A program made the position numbers and the translations under genes. The notes below the pieces were generated by a model. That model saw only the letters and a program-made list of their open reading frames with translations. It made no database searches and was not told the DNA's origin. Below, piece by piece: positions 43,195 through 52,226 of a stretch of DNA of 64,000 bases. The first letter of the stretch is position 1. Every line of letters begins with the position of its first letter. This stretch comes from Dyella_B jejuensis (GTDB lineage: Bacteria; Pseudomonadota; Gammaproteobacteria; Xanthomonadales; Rhodanobacteraceae): contig NZ_JADIKJ010000005.1 in the NCBI RefSeq assembly GCF_044904675.1, positions 1 through 64,000 on the forward strand, in the 5' to 3' direction.

Positions 43195-44443
43195 CGCACG
43201 GCTCCTTCGTCGCGGCAAACAATGCCGCGCACCATAATCCCAGCAGCCAGGCGAACAACAAGCCCCACCAGGCCGAATAAAAAGCCAGATGCGTATTGAT
43301 CGGAAACAGCATGACCGCCAGCGCCACTGTCACCGGAAACGCGGCCGCGCGACAGCGGGCGTCGACGCGCCGCCACGCGCGCCATGCGAACGTCAGACCG
43401 AGCAGCCATAGCAGCAAGCCGGCCGCGCCCGTCTCGGTGAGGATTTCCAGTACGAGCTGGTGCGGATGGCAGGCCCCTTCGCCCTCGCCGCAGTGCTCGG
43501 CGACGATGAAATGGTCGTTCGCCGGCGCATAGTGCGGATAGGCATAGCGGAAGTCGCGCACGCCCACGCCCGTGATGGGATGCGCCTGGATCATGCGCAG
43601 GCTGTTGCGCCAGATGTCGATGCGTCCGGTAGTGGCTTCGTTCATGTCGCTTTCGTTACCGCCCAGGGCGGCCAGGGTACGCTGCATGCGCACGTCGAAC
43701 CGCGTCGAGGTTTTCCAGGCTATGCCCCCCGCGGCAAGCACGATCGCCACGGCCACGATACAAGCGCCGGCAAAGCGTGCGAGCGAGCCAGCTTCGCGCC
43801 AGATGAACGCCAGCGCGACCAGGCCGAAGCAGATCCATGCCGCGCGCGAACCGCTCAGCATCACCGGCCCCAACAAAAGCAGCAAGGCCACGACGAGGCC
43901 ACGTGTATTCCAACGCTGTCGTGCCGCCCACAACACGAATGGCGAGAGCATCGCCAGGGTCGGGCCAAGCTTGGGGTCATCCGCCCCGAACAGGCCGGAG
44001 ATGCGCTCCGCCTCGGCATGACCGCGCAAGCTCCAGCCGGTCAGCATCTGCATCCACGCATCCAGCACCCAGACGGCGATAACGATCGCTAGCGCAAGAT
44101 AAAACCCATGCAGGCGTCGTTCGCCGCGCAAGGCGTAGCACACGTACCAGCCCAGCGGAAAATAGCGCAGCAACGCCAGCGCCGTACTCCAGCTTTTGCC
44201 GGGCACGACTGCGGTAAATGCCGAAAGCCAGGCGGCACCGATGTAGCACGCCAGCAGCGACAACCATAAACGCGCACCGGGCTGGGCCAGCCACCCTGGG
44301 CCATCGTTTCGCCAGACCACCAGCACGCCGACCAGGCATAGCAAGGTGACCAGCTCGGCGCTACGCCCGAACGGGAGCAATGCCACGAATAGCCAGTACG
44401 GCAGCAGCGATGAGCGCAACAGGCGTTTCAGTGGGGCGTTCAT
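43184..44443 (-). CDS. O-antigen ligase/polymerase-like membrane protein
   Basis: A 419-aa inner-membrane protein with about 11-12 hydrophobic helices. The Wzy/WaaL signature region is present: HPITGVGVRDFRYAY, then HNH-poor periplasmic loop text and CHPHQLVLEILTETGAAGLLLWL, which is the PF04932 pattern. GSRAAWICFGLVAL is a typical upstream segment. Such proteins ligate O-antigen to lipid A-core or polymerise repeats. It sits between a GT2 and a GT4 gene on the same strand, 51 nt after the GT4 gene. Ligase versus polymerase cannot be settled by sequence. Confidence 0.87.
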   Translation of the reverse strand: MNAPLKRLLRSSLLPYWLFVALLPFGRSAELVTLLCLVGVLVVWRNDGPGWLAQPGARLWLSLLACYIGAAWLSAFTAVVPGKSWSTALALLRYFPLGWYVCYALRGERRLHGFYLALAIVIAVWVLDAWMQMLTGWSLRGHAEAERISGLFGADDPKLGPTLAMLSPFVLWAARQRWNTRGLVVALLLLLGPVMLSGSRAAWICFGLVALAFIWREAGSLARFAGACIVAVAIVLAAGGIAWKTSTRFDVRMQRTLAALGGNESDMNEATTGRIDIWRNSLRMIQAHPITGVGVRDFRYAYPHYAPANDHFIVAEHCGEGEGACHPHQLVLEILTETGAAGLLLWLLGLTFAWRAWRRVDARCRAAAFPVTVALAVMLFPINTHLAFYSAWWGLLFAWLLGLWCAALFAATKEPCDGA

Positions 44444-44494
44444 GCGGATCCATTACGGCGACCGCGCATTGTAGGCGCCGCGACCGGCGGACGT

Positions 44495-45619
44495 TTAGCC
44501 GGCGACTTCTTCGTACAACGCCAGCGCCGCGCGCTGCATGTCGATCAGGCGATAGCGTTGCAACGGCGGAATGGGTGGCGCAACGCGCAGCAGCTCGGCG
44601 GCGCGTTCGACCAGGCGCTCCCGGTCGCCCGGCGGCACGCGGCCTGCCGGATAGAGTTCGGCCAGCAGCTCGCCGACGCCGCCATGGGCATAGCCAAGTA
44701 CCGGCCGGCACAGCGACAGCGCCTCCACCACGGTGCGGCCAAAAGCTTCCGGCTTGTTCGACAGCTGCAATACCAGCGCAGACATGGCGTAGATATCCCG
44801 CACGTCTTCCCGCGGCGCGGTCATGACCACCTGGCTGGCGACGCCGCGCGCGGCCACCAGTTGTTCGAGTTCATGCAGGTATGCCTCGCGGCCGGGCTCG
44901 ATCACGCCCAGCAGCAGCAGGCGCGTTTCGATACCGCGCTGCTTGAGTTCAGCCACCAGCCCGACGGCATCGTGATGGCCCTTCAGGCGCGTGCCACGTG
45001 CGGGCAAGGTCAGCAACGGCGCGCCGGCCAGATCGGGATATTGCGTGAAGAAGGCTTTCTGCCAGGCCTCGTCCGGCCGGTGCCCATAGGGGAAGGCAGC
45101 CGGATCGATACCGCGCGGGATAATGCGGATGCGGGCGGTATCCAGCTTCTGGTAATGGCTGATCAGATAGTCGCGCACGGTCTGCGAAACCACCACCACG
45201 CGCTCGCCGCGCAGCATGATGGCGCTATAGCGCCCCGGCGAGTTGAGCCCGTGCACGGTAGTGATGAAATGGGGCTTGGGCGACATGCCCTTGATCGCCC
45301 ACCAGCCCATCCAGGCCGGCAGGCGTGAGCGGACGTGCACGATGTCCGGCTGCAATTCGCGCAACAGCTGCCGCAAGCGGCCGAGCCGGCCCAGCGTGCG
45401 CAACGACTTGCGGCCGAGATCCAGCGTGATGTGTTCGCTGCCTTCGGCCTGCAGCTGCGCCGTCATGCGCCCGCCCGCCGAGATCACCACCGAGCGATGG
45501 CCGGCCTGCACCAGCGCCTGTCCCATCTCCAGCACCGAGCGCTCTGCTCCCCCCGCGCGGAGCGCAGGGATGAGCTGCACAACAGTCAGCACCCTGGCCG
45601 GCGTGGCGGCAACAGACAT
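44495..45619 (-). CDS. Glycosyltransferase family 4
   Basis: A 374-aa GT-B glycosyltransferase. VQLIPALRAGGAERSVLEM is the acceptor-domain start typical of LPS-core WaaG-like enzymes. LPARGTRLKGHHDAV, LLLGVIEPGREAYLHELE, VVMTAPREDVRDIYAMSALVLQLS and EAFGRTVVEALSLCRPVLGY (E-x7-E) are nucleotide-sugar-domain motifs. The ATG at 45619 has GAGGG upstream and is the best start. It heads the minus-strand series GT4-ligase-GT2. The sugar added is unknown; a core heptose or hexose is plausible from context. Confidence 0.9.
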   Translation of the reverse strand: MSVAATPARVLTVVQLIPALRAGGAERSVLEMGQALVQAGHRSVVISAGGRMTAQLQAEGSEHITLDLGRKSLRTLGRLGRLRQLLRELQPDIVHVRSRLPAWMGWWAIKGMSPKPHFITTVHGLNSPGRYSAIMLRGERVVVVSQTVRDYLISHYQKLDTARIRIIPRGIDPAAFPYGHRPDEAWQKAFFTQYPDLAGAPLLTLPARGTRLKGHHDAVGLVAELKQRGIETRLLLLGVIEPGREAYLHELEQLVAARGVASQVVMTAPREDVRDIYAMSALVLQLSNKPEAFGRTVVEALSLCRPVLGYAHGGVGELLAELYPAGRVPPGDRERLVERAAELLRVAPPIPPLQRYRLIDMQRAALALYEEVAG

Positions 45620-45706
45620 GGTTCCCTCATTCGCGACTCTCATCCATAAAAACCAAGCACCAATCGTGCCGTGCGGCGCCTTCCGCGCCAGCATGGCGGC
45701 CAGTGC

Positions 45707-45913
45707 TCAGTCGCGCAAGACGTAACGTGCGCCGCAGTAGGCACATACGGACTCCCCACCATCCTCGACGATCGGCAGATAGACCTTCGGATGGGAGTTC
45801 CACAACGCCATGCCGGGCATCGGACAGGACAATGGCAGGTCCGAACGCGTCACTTCATAACGATTTTCGGCATTCGCCAGGATGGGCGTGGCGGTGGCAG
45901 AGGAACCCGACAT
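45707..45913 (-). CDS. CHCC zinc-finger domain protein
   Basis: A 68-aa protein with the zf-CHCC pattern: C (in LSCPMPGMALWNSHPKVYL) with a histidine after it, and C-A-Y-C-G-A-R-Y near the C-terminus. This is the NDUFS6/Yfh-type zinc finger seen in many proteobacteria next to LPS-sugar genes. The family knuckle C-x(n)-H-x(n)-C-x2-C is complete. Function unproven. It lies 87 nt upstream of the GT4 gene on the same strand and may belong to its transcript. Confidence 0.88.
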   Translation of the reverse strand: MSGSSATATPILANAENRYEVTRSDLPLSCPMPGMALWNSHPKVYLPIVEDGGESVCAYCGARYVLRD

Positions 45914-45991
45914 GGGGTGTAGCTCCGGGCAAGACTTGGGGCTGGCAATGTTAGCAGGGCGATGCCCCGCTTGCCGCTCGTCATTGGAAGA

Positions 45992-46019
45992 TTGCGCCGA
46001 GCGGGCCAGCTCGGCGCAA
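45992..46019. terminator. Perfect 11-bp hairpin downstream of the YceI gene
   Basis: TTGCGCCGAGC and GCTCGGCGCAA pair around GGGCCA. It lies about 97 nt after the YceI stop codon and upstream of the CHCC gene. A second imperfect hairpin at about 46080-46106 (GCCTC/GAGGC) is nearer to the YceI stop. Neither has a clear T-run. Confidence 0.45.
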
Positions 46020-46115
46020 CGGCCTCCTCGCGCAGCAACGCTCGAAGAGAATCCATCATCAACACGTTCCGCTCACCCGGAGCCTCTCCACGGAAAGGCG
46101 GGGAGGCATCCTGCA

Positions 46116-46709
46116 TCAGTGCCCGGCGCCGGCCTTCGGCACCGATCCCTCGGTGGTGATGTTCAGCTGGATCTCGTCGCTGACCTTCGGCACGTAGGCG
46201 CCCAGGCCGAAATCCGAACGCTTCAGCGTGCCGGTGGCATTGAAGCCGATCGCCGGCTGGCCGGTCATCGGATGCGTGCCGATATTGTTGAGCGTGGCAT
46301 CGAGCACCACCGGTCGGGTCACGCCGTGCACGGTCAGATTGCCGGTCACCTTGTAACGCTTGCCGCCCAGCGGCTGCACGCTGGTGCTCTTGAAGGTTAC
46401 CTCGGGATATTTGTCCGCATTGAAGAAGTCCGGCTGCTTCAGGTGCTGGTCGAGCGCCGGCACATGCGTATCCAGGTTGCTCAGCGGCATGGTCACTTCC
46501 ACCGAGGATTGGGACGGATGCTGCTGGTCGAACACCAGCGTGCCATCGGCAATCCCCAGATCGGCGGTGGGATGGGAGAAGCCGAAGTGGCTCCAGCTGA
46601 ACAGCACCATGGTGTGTCCGGGATCGAGCTTGTAGGTCACCGGCGCGGCCTGGGCCGACACCGCCGCGCCGAGCAATCCGGCCAACATCACGTAGCGAAG
46701 GGTACGCAT
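46116..46709 (-). CDS. YceI-family periplasmic lipid-binding protein
   Basis: A 197-aa secreted lipocalin-like protein. The signal peptide is MRTLRYVMLAGLLGAAVSAQA. The mature part has YKLDPGHTMVLFSWSHFGFSHPTADLG, VEVTMPLSNLDTHVPALDQHLK, FFNADKYPEVTFKSTSV, KVTGNLTVHGVTRPVVLDATLN and RSDFGLGAYVPKVSDEIQLNI, all typical YceI strands. Such proteins bind polyprenyl lipids such as ubiquinone precursors; this is family knowledge. It follows the MgtC gene by 15 nt on the same strand, so cotranscription is likely. Confidence 0.93.
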   Translation of the reverse strand: MRTLRYVMLAGLLGAAVSAQAAPVTYKLDPGHTMVLFSWSHFGFSHPTADLGIADGTLVFDQQHPSQSSVEVTMPLSNLDTHVPALDQHLKQPDFFNADKYPEVTFKSTSVQPLGGKRYKVTGNLTVHGVTRPVVLDATLNNIGTHPMTGQPAIGFNATGTLKRSDFGLGAYVPKVSDEIQLNITTEGSVPKAGAGH

Positions 46710-46724
46710 GGAAAGTCTCCTGCC

Positions 46725-47441
46725 TTAATCGGTTGGGGGAACGAGCGGCGCTTGCGGTGCCGACTCGAATGACACGGACTGCAAACCTTCCAACTCACGC
46801 AATTCGTCCGCCAGCGAAGTCAGCTGGTCGGTGCGCATGGCTGGTCCAAACAACAATTCGAGCTGGTCGTCGCCATCTTCCTGGCGGCGCAGGACCATTT
46901 TCCGCAACGGCAAATGCTGGCGCGTCACGATCGCCTCGACCGAGCCCAGCGCGGTGGCGTCGGCCAGGCGCAGGCGCAGCTTCGGTCCTTCGCGGCGACG
47001 CCATGCCAGCAGGCGACGCTCCAGTGGCTTGAGCAGGGCCAGGATCAGCCAGATCAGCCCGGTGGCGATCACCGCGGCGGCAAGCAGGCCGCTGCCGGCG
47101 GCGAGGCCGATCGATGCGGTTGCCCACAGGCCGGCTGCCGTGGTCAACCCGCGCACCACCTGCTCGCGCTGCATGAACAGGATCGTGCCCGCGCCCAGGA
47201 AGCCCACGCCGCTGACCACCTGGGCCGCGATACGCGACGGGTCCAGCACCACATCCGGCTGCCCCAGCACATCGCGGAAGCCGAACGCGGATACGATGAT
47301 CGCGAGCGCCGCACCCACGCTCACCAGCATGTGCGTGCGCATGCCGGCGGCCCATTCGTTGCGACTGCGGTTGAGGCCGATCACGGCGCCCAACGTCGCG
47401 GCCAGGGCCAGGCGCAAGAGGATTTCGAGCGGTTGGATCAT
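46725..47441 (-). CDS. MgtC/SapB-family membrane protein
   Basis: A 238-aa inner-membrane protein. It begins MIQPLEILLRLALAATLGAVIGLNRSRNEWAAG-type with four to five helices, including MRTHMLVSVGAALAIIVSAFG, VVSGVGFLGAGTILF and GLTTAAGLWATASIGLAAG. These are the MgtC_SapB domain hallmarks. The C-terminal 80 residues form a soluble ACT-like domain. MgtC proteins affect Mg2+ adaptation and ATP synthase in pathogens, but for this branch the function is not proven. The ATG at 47441 is the conserved start; the longer frame is dropped. It precedes the YceI gene by 15 nt. Confidence 0.9.
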   Translation of the reverse strand: MIQPLEILLRLALAATLGAVIGLNRSRNEWAAGMRTHMLVSVGAALAIIVSAFGFRDVLGQPDVVLDPSRIAAQVVSGVGFLGAGTILFMQREQVVRGLTTAAGLWATASIGLAAGSGLLAAAVIATGLIWLILALLKPLERRLLAWRRREGPKLRLRLADATALGSVEAIVTRQHLPLRKMVLRRQEDGDDQLELLFGPAMRTDQLTSLADELRELEGLQSVSFESAPQAPLVPPTD

Positions 47442-47487
47442 CACGTCAGCATAGCCGAGAAGCGCATGCCGGCCATCGGCAGCCGCT

Positions 47488-48081
47488 TCATTCCACGCGG
47501 CAGGCTTCGCCGAACGACAGGCGCGGGCTGCGCGGGAACATATCGCGGCTGGCATCGCCATAACCTATGTTGATCAGGAAATTCGACTTGATCGACGTAC
47601 CGGCAAAAAACGCCTCGTCCACGCCCGCATTGTCGAAGCCCGACATCGGGCCGCAGCCCAGGCCCAGCGCACGCGCGGCCATGATCACGTAAGCGCCCTG
47701 CAAGGTCGCATTGCGGAACGCGGTGCGATCGATCAGGTCCTGGTTGCCCACGAACCAGCTGCGGGCATCGGCATGCGGGAACAACTGCGGCAGCTTTTCG
47801 TAGAACGCATGATCGTTGGCCACGATCGCCGTGACTGGCGCGGCCAGCGTCTTGGCGCGATTGCCTTCGGAGAGATATGGCTTGAGCTTTTCCTTGGCCG
47901 CCGCGGACTTCACGAATACCAGGCGCATCGGCGAGGAATTGGCGCTGGTCGGACCGAACTTCGCAAGTTCATACAGCGCCTGCAACTGCTCGTCGTCCAC
48001 CTCCTTGGGCAGGAAGGCGTTATAGGTGCGCGCGCTGCGGAACAATTGGTCCAATGCTGCCTCGGCAAGCTTCTCGCTCAT
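47488..48081 (-). CDS. rutE: Nitroreductase family protein, RutE-like
   Basis: A 197-aa FMN-dependent reductase. LFRSARTYNAFLPKEVDDEQLQALYELAKFGPTSANSSPMRLVFV matches the malonic semialdehyde reductase RutE/HadB group. AAYVIMAARALGLGCGPMSGFD and LINIGYGD are FMN-site stretches. RutE reduces malonic semialdehyde to 3-hydroxypropionate in pyrimidine degradation, but no other rut genes are here, so a different aldehyde or quinone may be used. The ATG at 48081 has GAGG 6 nt upstream. It is divergent from the ELM1-like gene and precedes the MgtC gene by 46 nt. Confidence 0.88.
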   Translation of the reverse strand: MSEKLAEAALDQLFRSARTYNAFLPKEVDDEQLQALYELAKFGPTSANSSPMRLVFVKSAAAKEKLKPYLSEGNRAKTLAAPVTAIVANDHAFYEKLPQLFPHADARSWFVGNQDLIDRTAFRNATLQGAYVIMAARALGLGCGPMSGFDNAGVDEAFFAGTSIKSNFLINIGYGDASRDMFPRSPRLSFGEACRVE

Positions 48082-48212
48082 GGGTATCCTCTGCATGAAG
48101 AGCGCCTGGGCGGCGCAACCAGCGCAGAGTGTAAGCGCAAGCCGGACCGAACAGAGACGAACGAGGCGAAACGTACTGTGCACGATCCGACGACAATCGC
48201 GACGGACATGGC

Positions 48213-49184
48213 ATGAATGCCGCAAAGCCGCAGGGCGAATGCTGGGCGATCACCGACGACGCCGCCGGCAACCAGCGCCAGGCCCTGGCGCTGGCCGAGC
48301 GGCTGGGCATGCCGGTGCGTCACCTGGTGGTGTCGCCCCGCGCGCCGTGGTCGTGGCTGTCGCCGCGCCTGACCGCCGGTGGCCGGTTCGCCCTGCCCGC
48401 GGCACAACGCGCCAGCTTCGCGCCGCCGTGGCCGGCCGTCGCCATCGGTTGTGGCCGTAGCGCTGCGTTGCTGACCCGCATGCTGCGAGCACTTGCCGAC
48501 CACCACTGCTACACCGTGCAGATTCTCGATCCGCGCATCGACCCAGTGCACTGGGACACCGTCATCGCGCCGCGCCACGACGGCCTGACGGGCCCCAACG
48601 TGCTGACCCCGCTCGGCTCGCTGAATCCGGTCGACGATGCATGGCTGGAAGACGGCCGCGAGTCCACGCCACTGCTGAGCGATCTGCCGCGTCCACGTAT
48701 CGGCGTGCTGCTGGGCGGTCCACGCACGGGCGTGCGCATCGATGCCGGCTATGCCCAACGCCTGGCCGACCTGCTGCTCGCACGCCAGCGCGTCGACGGC
48801 GGCAGCCTGCTGGTGTTGACCTCGCGCCGCACGCCAGGCCCGGTGGCGCAGGTCATGCGCGCCGCCTTGCACAACATTCCCGGCTTGCTGTGGACCGGAC
48901 CCGACGACGGCAGCAATCCTTATCCCGGAGTGCTCGGCTGGGCCGACCGGCTGGTGGTAACGCCTGATTCGGTGAACATGCTCAGCGAAGCCTGCGCCGT
49001 GGGATGCGCGGTGCAAACGCTGGTCGATACGCCCCTGCCGGCCAAGCTCGCGCGCTTTCATCGCAGCCTGCGCGATGCAGGCCTGCTGCACGATCTACGC
49101 AGCCAAGCGCCAACCCGCCAGCACCCGCTGCGCGAAACCGCGTCGATCGCCGATGCCTTGCGCAGGCACATGCTCGCGGCCTAG
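48213..49184 (+). CDS. ELM1/GtrOC1-family protein
   Basis: A 323-aa protein of the mitochondrial-fission-ELM1-like family, found in many proteobacteria near LPS genes. AITDDAAGNQRQALALAERLG is the characteristic start. ILDPRIDPVHWDTVIAPRHDGLTGPNVL, VLLGGPRTGVRIDAGYAQRLADLLL and VTPDSVNMLSEACAVGCAVQTL are conserved. The fold is GT-B-like, so a sugar-transfer role is possible but unproven. No signal peptide is visible. It is divergent from the nitroreductase gene, which begins 131 bp away, and converges on glnE. Confidence 0.85.
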   Translation: MNAAKPQGECWAITDDAAGNQRQALALAERLGMPVRHLVVSPRAPWSWLSPRLTAGGRFALPAAQRASFAPPWPAVAIGCGRSAALLTRMLRALADHHCYTVQILDPRIDPVHWDTVIAPRHDGLTGPNVLTPLGSLNPVDDAWLEDGRESTPLLSDLPRPRIGVLLGGPRTGVRIDAGYAQRLADLLLARQRVDGGSLLVLTSRRTPGPVAQVMRAALHNIPGLLWTGPDDGSNPYPGVLGWADRLVVTPDSVNMLSEACAVGCAVQTLVDTPLPAKLARFHRSLRDAGLLHDLRSQAPTRQHPLRETASIADALRRHMLAA

Positions 49185-49202
49185 GGATGTTTTGCGGACA
49201 AC

Positions 49203-52055
49203 TCAGAACGCAAAGCCCAGCGCATGCGTTATGACGCTGACTTCGCCGCACAGGGCTTCCAACGTGGCATCGCGCGGCGCAATGCGCGAACGCAGATCCA
49301 GCGTGCATAGCAGCGCGCGCCGCAATAACTCGGCGTGCGCGCGCACGAAGCACGTCGCCTGCGCGCTATCCAGCAATCCCGCATCGCGGCAGGCTTCGAT
49401 CAGGCCGGCATTGACCGTCATCGACAATAACGCCGGCGAGTTCGCGGCATGCGCCAGCACCAGGCCCTGCAATGCGAATTCGATATCGAGCAAGGCGCCG
49501 CGGCCTTGCTTGAGATCAAGCAGCGACGCGCTCGAACGATCGCGTTCGGCACGCCAGCGCTGCCGCATGTTGCTTACCTCCGCCAGTACCGCCGCGCGCT
49601 CGCGCGGCACCGCCAGCGTGCGACGGCGCACGTCGGCGAGTTCGGCATTCAACACCGTGTCGCCGGCCACCGGCCGCGCTCGCAGCAAGGCCTGGTGCTC
49701 CCAGGTCCAGGCGCGGCTTTCCTGGTAGGCCACGAACGCCTCCAGGCTGCCGATCAGCAAACCCTTGGAACCGTCCGGCCGCAGCCGTGTATCCACTTCA
49801 TACAAGCGGCCCGCGCGGGTCAGCACGGTCAGCCAGTTCATGACCCGCTGCGTGAGCCGCTGGTACCAGCGCGAACCTTCCAGCGGACGCGCGCCATCGC
49901 TCATCAACTGGGCACGCTGGCCGTCGAAGACAAAGACCAGGTCCAGGTCGGACGCAAAGCCCAGCTCCTCGCCACCCAGGCTGCCGTAACCGAGGATCGA
50001 AAAACCGGAACCCTCGCCTGGCAGCCGTCCATGCTGGGCCGCGATTTCGCGTTCGGCCAGCGCGGCTACCGCATTGACCACCGCTTCGGCCAGCGCGGCA
50101 AGCCGGCGCGCCGTGGCGACCGCATCGGCGCGCCCGTCGTTGAAAGCCAGGCCCAGCCGGAACGCAATGCTCGATTTGAATTCATTGATGCGCTCGAGCT
50201 CCGCCTCGGCCTCGCGCTCGTCCAGGGTTGCCAGTACGTGCGCGATCTCGGCGCTGATGTCGGCGCGCTTGAGCGGCAGCTGGTCGATGCGCGGATCGAG
50301 CACATCATCGAGCAACAGCGGTTGCGCGATCACGCGCTCGGCAAGAAAGGCGCTGTCGGCAAATAGTTGCGCCAGGCGCTTGCGCGCCGCGGGTTGTTCT
50401 TCCAACAGGGCGAGATAGGAAGGGCGGCGCGCCACGGTCTGCACCAGCCGGCACAGACGCAGCAGGCATGCTACCGGCGCGGAAGTACCGCGAGCCACGG
50501 CCAGCAACTGCGGCATCAGGTGATCGAGCTGCGCGCGCGCGCGCGCCGACATCGCGCGCAACTGCGGCGCCTGCGGCAGCTTGAGCAGGGCCTCGGCGGC
50601 GTCCGCGCCCGGCATGAAACCCGAACTTTCGAGCACGCCGGCATCGAGCGATTCGTCGCACGCGCGCTTCCACAAGATCGCATCGCCCGCCGGCACGCTG
50701 GCCTTGGCACCGCCCTCGGGCATCAGCACGGCGGCGAATTCGGTGGCGACGATCTCGCGGTGCCTGGCAAGCTCTTCGGCCAGGGGTTCCCACGCCGGGT
50801 AATCCAGCCCCAGCGCCAGCCGCTCGCGAGTAAGCGCATCACCCGGCAAATCGTGGGTCTGGGCATCGCGCAACATTTGCACACGGTTTTCCAGCCGGCG
50901 CAGAAATACATACGCTTCACGCAATGCGCGCGCGCGCGCCGCCGGAATATGGCCGCGCGCCTGGCATGCGGTCAGCGCCGGCAGCAAGCCGCGCACGCGC
51001 AGCGCCGGTTCGCGGCCACCGCGAATCAGCTGTACCAGTTGCACGATGAATTCGATCTCGCGGATGCCACCAGGGCCCAGTTTCAGATTGTCCGCCAGGT
51101 CCTTGCGCGCCACCTCGGCATCGATCAGCGCTTTCATCTCGCGCAAGCCGGCGAAGGCGGTGTAGTCCAGATACTTGCGATACACGAATGGCCGCAGCAT
51201 TTCCTGCAAGGGCTTGCCCGCGCTGTGATCGCCGGCCACGGTGCGCGCCTTGATCCATGCGTAGCGTTCCCAGTCGCGGCCTTCGCGCTGGTAATACTGT
51301 TCCATCGCGCTGAAAGGCAGCGCGAGGCGCCCGGCGCTGCCGAACGGACGCAGGCGCAAATCCACGCGGGCACAGATACCGTCGTTGGTCGGCTCGTGCA
51401 GCAGGCGCACCAGTTGCCTTCCCATGCGCACGAAATATTCGCTGTTATCCAGCGCACGCGCGCCATCGCTCTCGCCACCATGCGGATAAGCGAGCACCAG
51501 GTCGATGTCGGAAGAAAAATTCAGCTCGCTGCCACCGAGCTTGCCGAAGCCGATCACCACCAGCCGCTGCAACGTGCCGTCCGCTGCGCGCGCATGACCG
51601 TAGCGCGTGGCGAGCATATGCTCGGACCATTCCAGTGCGCTGCCAAGCAGGACTTCGTACAACACGCTGGTGGCGGAAAGGATCTCCGGCAGCTCATCCA
51701 ACCCGTTTACGTCGCGAAACACCAAGCGCAGGGCTTCGGCGTGGCGGAACCTGCGCAAGGCGGCCATGCTGGCCGCCTCATCCGCGTCCAGCTTCAAGGC
51801 GTCGATGCGTGCTGCTGCATCGCTGCCCGAACGCAGGCGTTCGAGTCCCTGCGGCGCAAGCAACTGCGGCTGGTTGCGCCATGTCTCGAACGCGAAATCG
51901 CTGGCCAGCAGGGTGCGGCGAATACGTTCGGCCACGCCCGCATCATCGTGCAACGGCACGCCTGCGGCACGGCAGCGCGCGACCAGCTGCGCGTAGCGGT
52001 CATCGATCAGCGCGCGCAGCGCGGAAGATTCGGTAACAATGGAAGTAACGGCCAT
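49203..52055 (-). CDS. glnE: Bifunctional glutamine synthetase adenylyltransferase/deadenylylase
   Basis: A 950-aa cytoplasmic enzyme that attaches AMP to glutamine synthetase or removes it, in response to PII and glutamine. Both nucleotidyltransferase domains are visible: GFGKLGGSELNFSSDIDLV (about residues 169-187) for the removase half and GYGSLGGEELGFASDLDLV (about 688) for the transferase half. LDTRLRPDGSKG-type text (VDTRLRPDGS) and DLRLRPFGSAG accompany them. Length equals E. coli GlnE (946). The start MAVTSIVTESSALRAL is accepted as given. The gene is convergent with the ELM1-like gene and is not part of the cys cluster that follows. Confidence 0.96.
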   Translation of the reverse strand: MAVTSIVTESSALRALIDDRYAQLVARCRAAGVPLHDDAGVAERIRRTLLASDFAFETWRNQPQLLAPQGLERLRSGSDAAARIDALKLDADEAASMAALRRFRHAEALRLVFRDVNGLDELPEILSATSVLYEVLLGSALEWSEHMLATRYGHARAADGTLQRLVVIGFGKLGGSELNFSSDIDLVLAYPHGGESDGARALDNSEYFVRMGRQLVRLLHEPTNDGICARVDLRLRPFGSAGRLALPFSAMEQYYQREGRDWERYAWIKARTVAGDHSAGKPLQEMLRPFVYRKYLDYTAFAGLREMKALIDAEVARKDLADNLKLGPGGIREIEFIVQLVQLIRGGREPALRVRGLLPALTACQARGHIPAARARALREAYVFLRRLENRVQMLRDAQTHDLPGDALTRERLALGLDYPAWEPLAEELARHREIVATEFAAVLMPEGGAKASVPAGDAILWKRACDESLDAGVLESSGFMPGADAAEALLKLPQAPQLRAMSARARAQLDHLMPQLLAVARGTSAPVACLLRLCRLVQTVARRPSYLALLEEQPAARKRLAQLFADSAFLAERVIAQPLLLDDVLDPRIDQLPLKRADISAEIAHVLATLDEREAEAELERINEFKSSIAFRLGLAFNDGRADAVATARRLAALAEAVVNAVAALAEREIAAQHGRLPGEGSGFSILGYGSLGGEELGFASDLDLVFVFDGQRAQLMSDGARPLEGSRWYQRLTQRVMNWLTVLTRAGRLYEVDTRLRPDGSKGLLIGSLEAFVAYQESRAWTWEHQALLRARPVAGDTVLNAELADVRRRTLAVPRERAAVLAEVSNMRQRWRAERDRSSASLLDLKQGRGALLDIEFALQGLVLAHAANSPALLSMTVNAGLIEACRDAGLLDSAQATCFVRAHAELLRRALLCTLDLRSRIAPRDATLEALCGEVSVITHALGFAF

Positions 52056-52226
52056 GGCGCATTATGGCCCGATCGCCCAGGCCACAGCAGCGGCCTTGCG
52101 CCACGCCGCCCTGCCTATCGATCCTATTGGAAAAGCAGAATCCGGTGAGTCTGGCCCGTGGCAGCCGCTGCGATGGACGCCCGCCTTATCGGGCACATCG
52201 GGCTAACCATTCCACCGGCTTCGCAT

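Noticed and set aside
50367..52148. 593-aa plus-strand frame antisense to glnE
   Set aside because: glnE has both nucleotidyltransferase motifs in the other strand.
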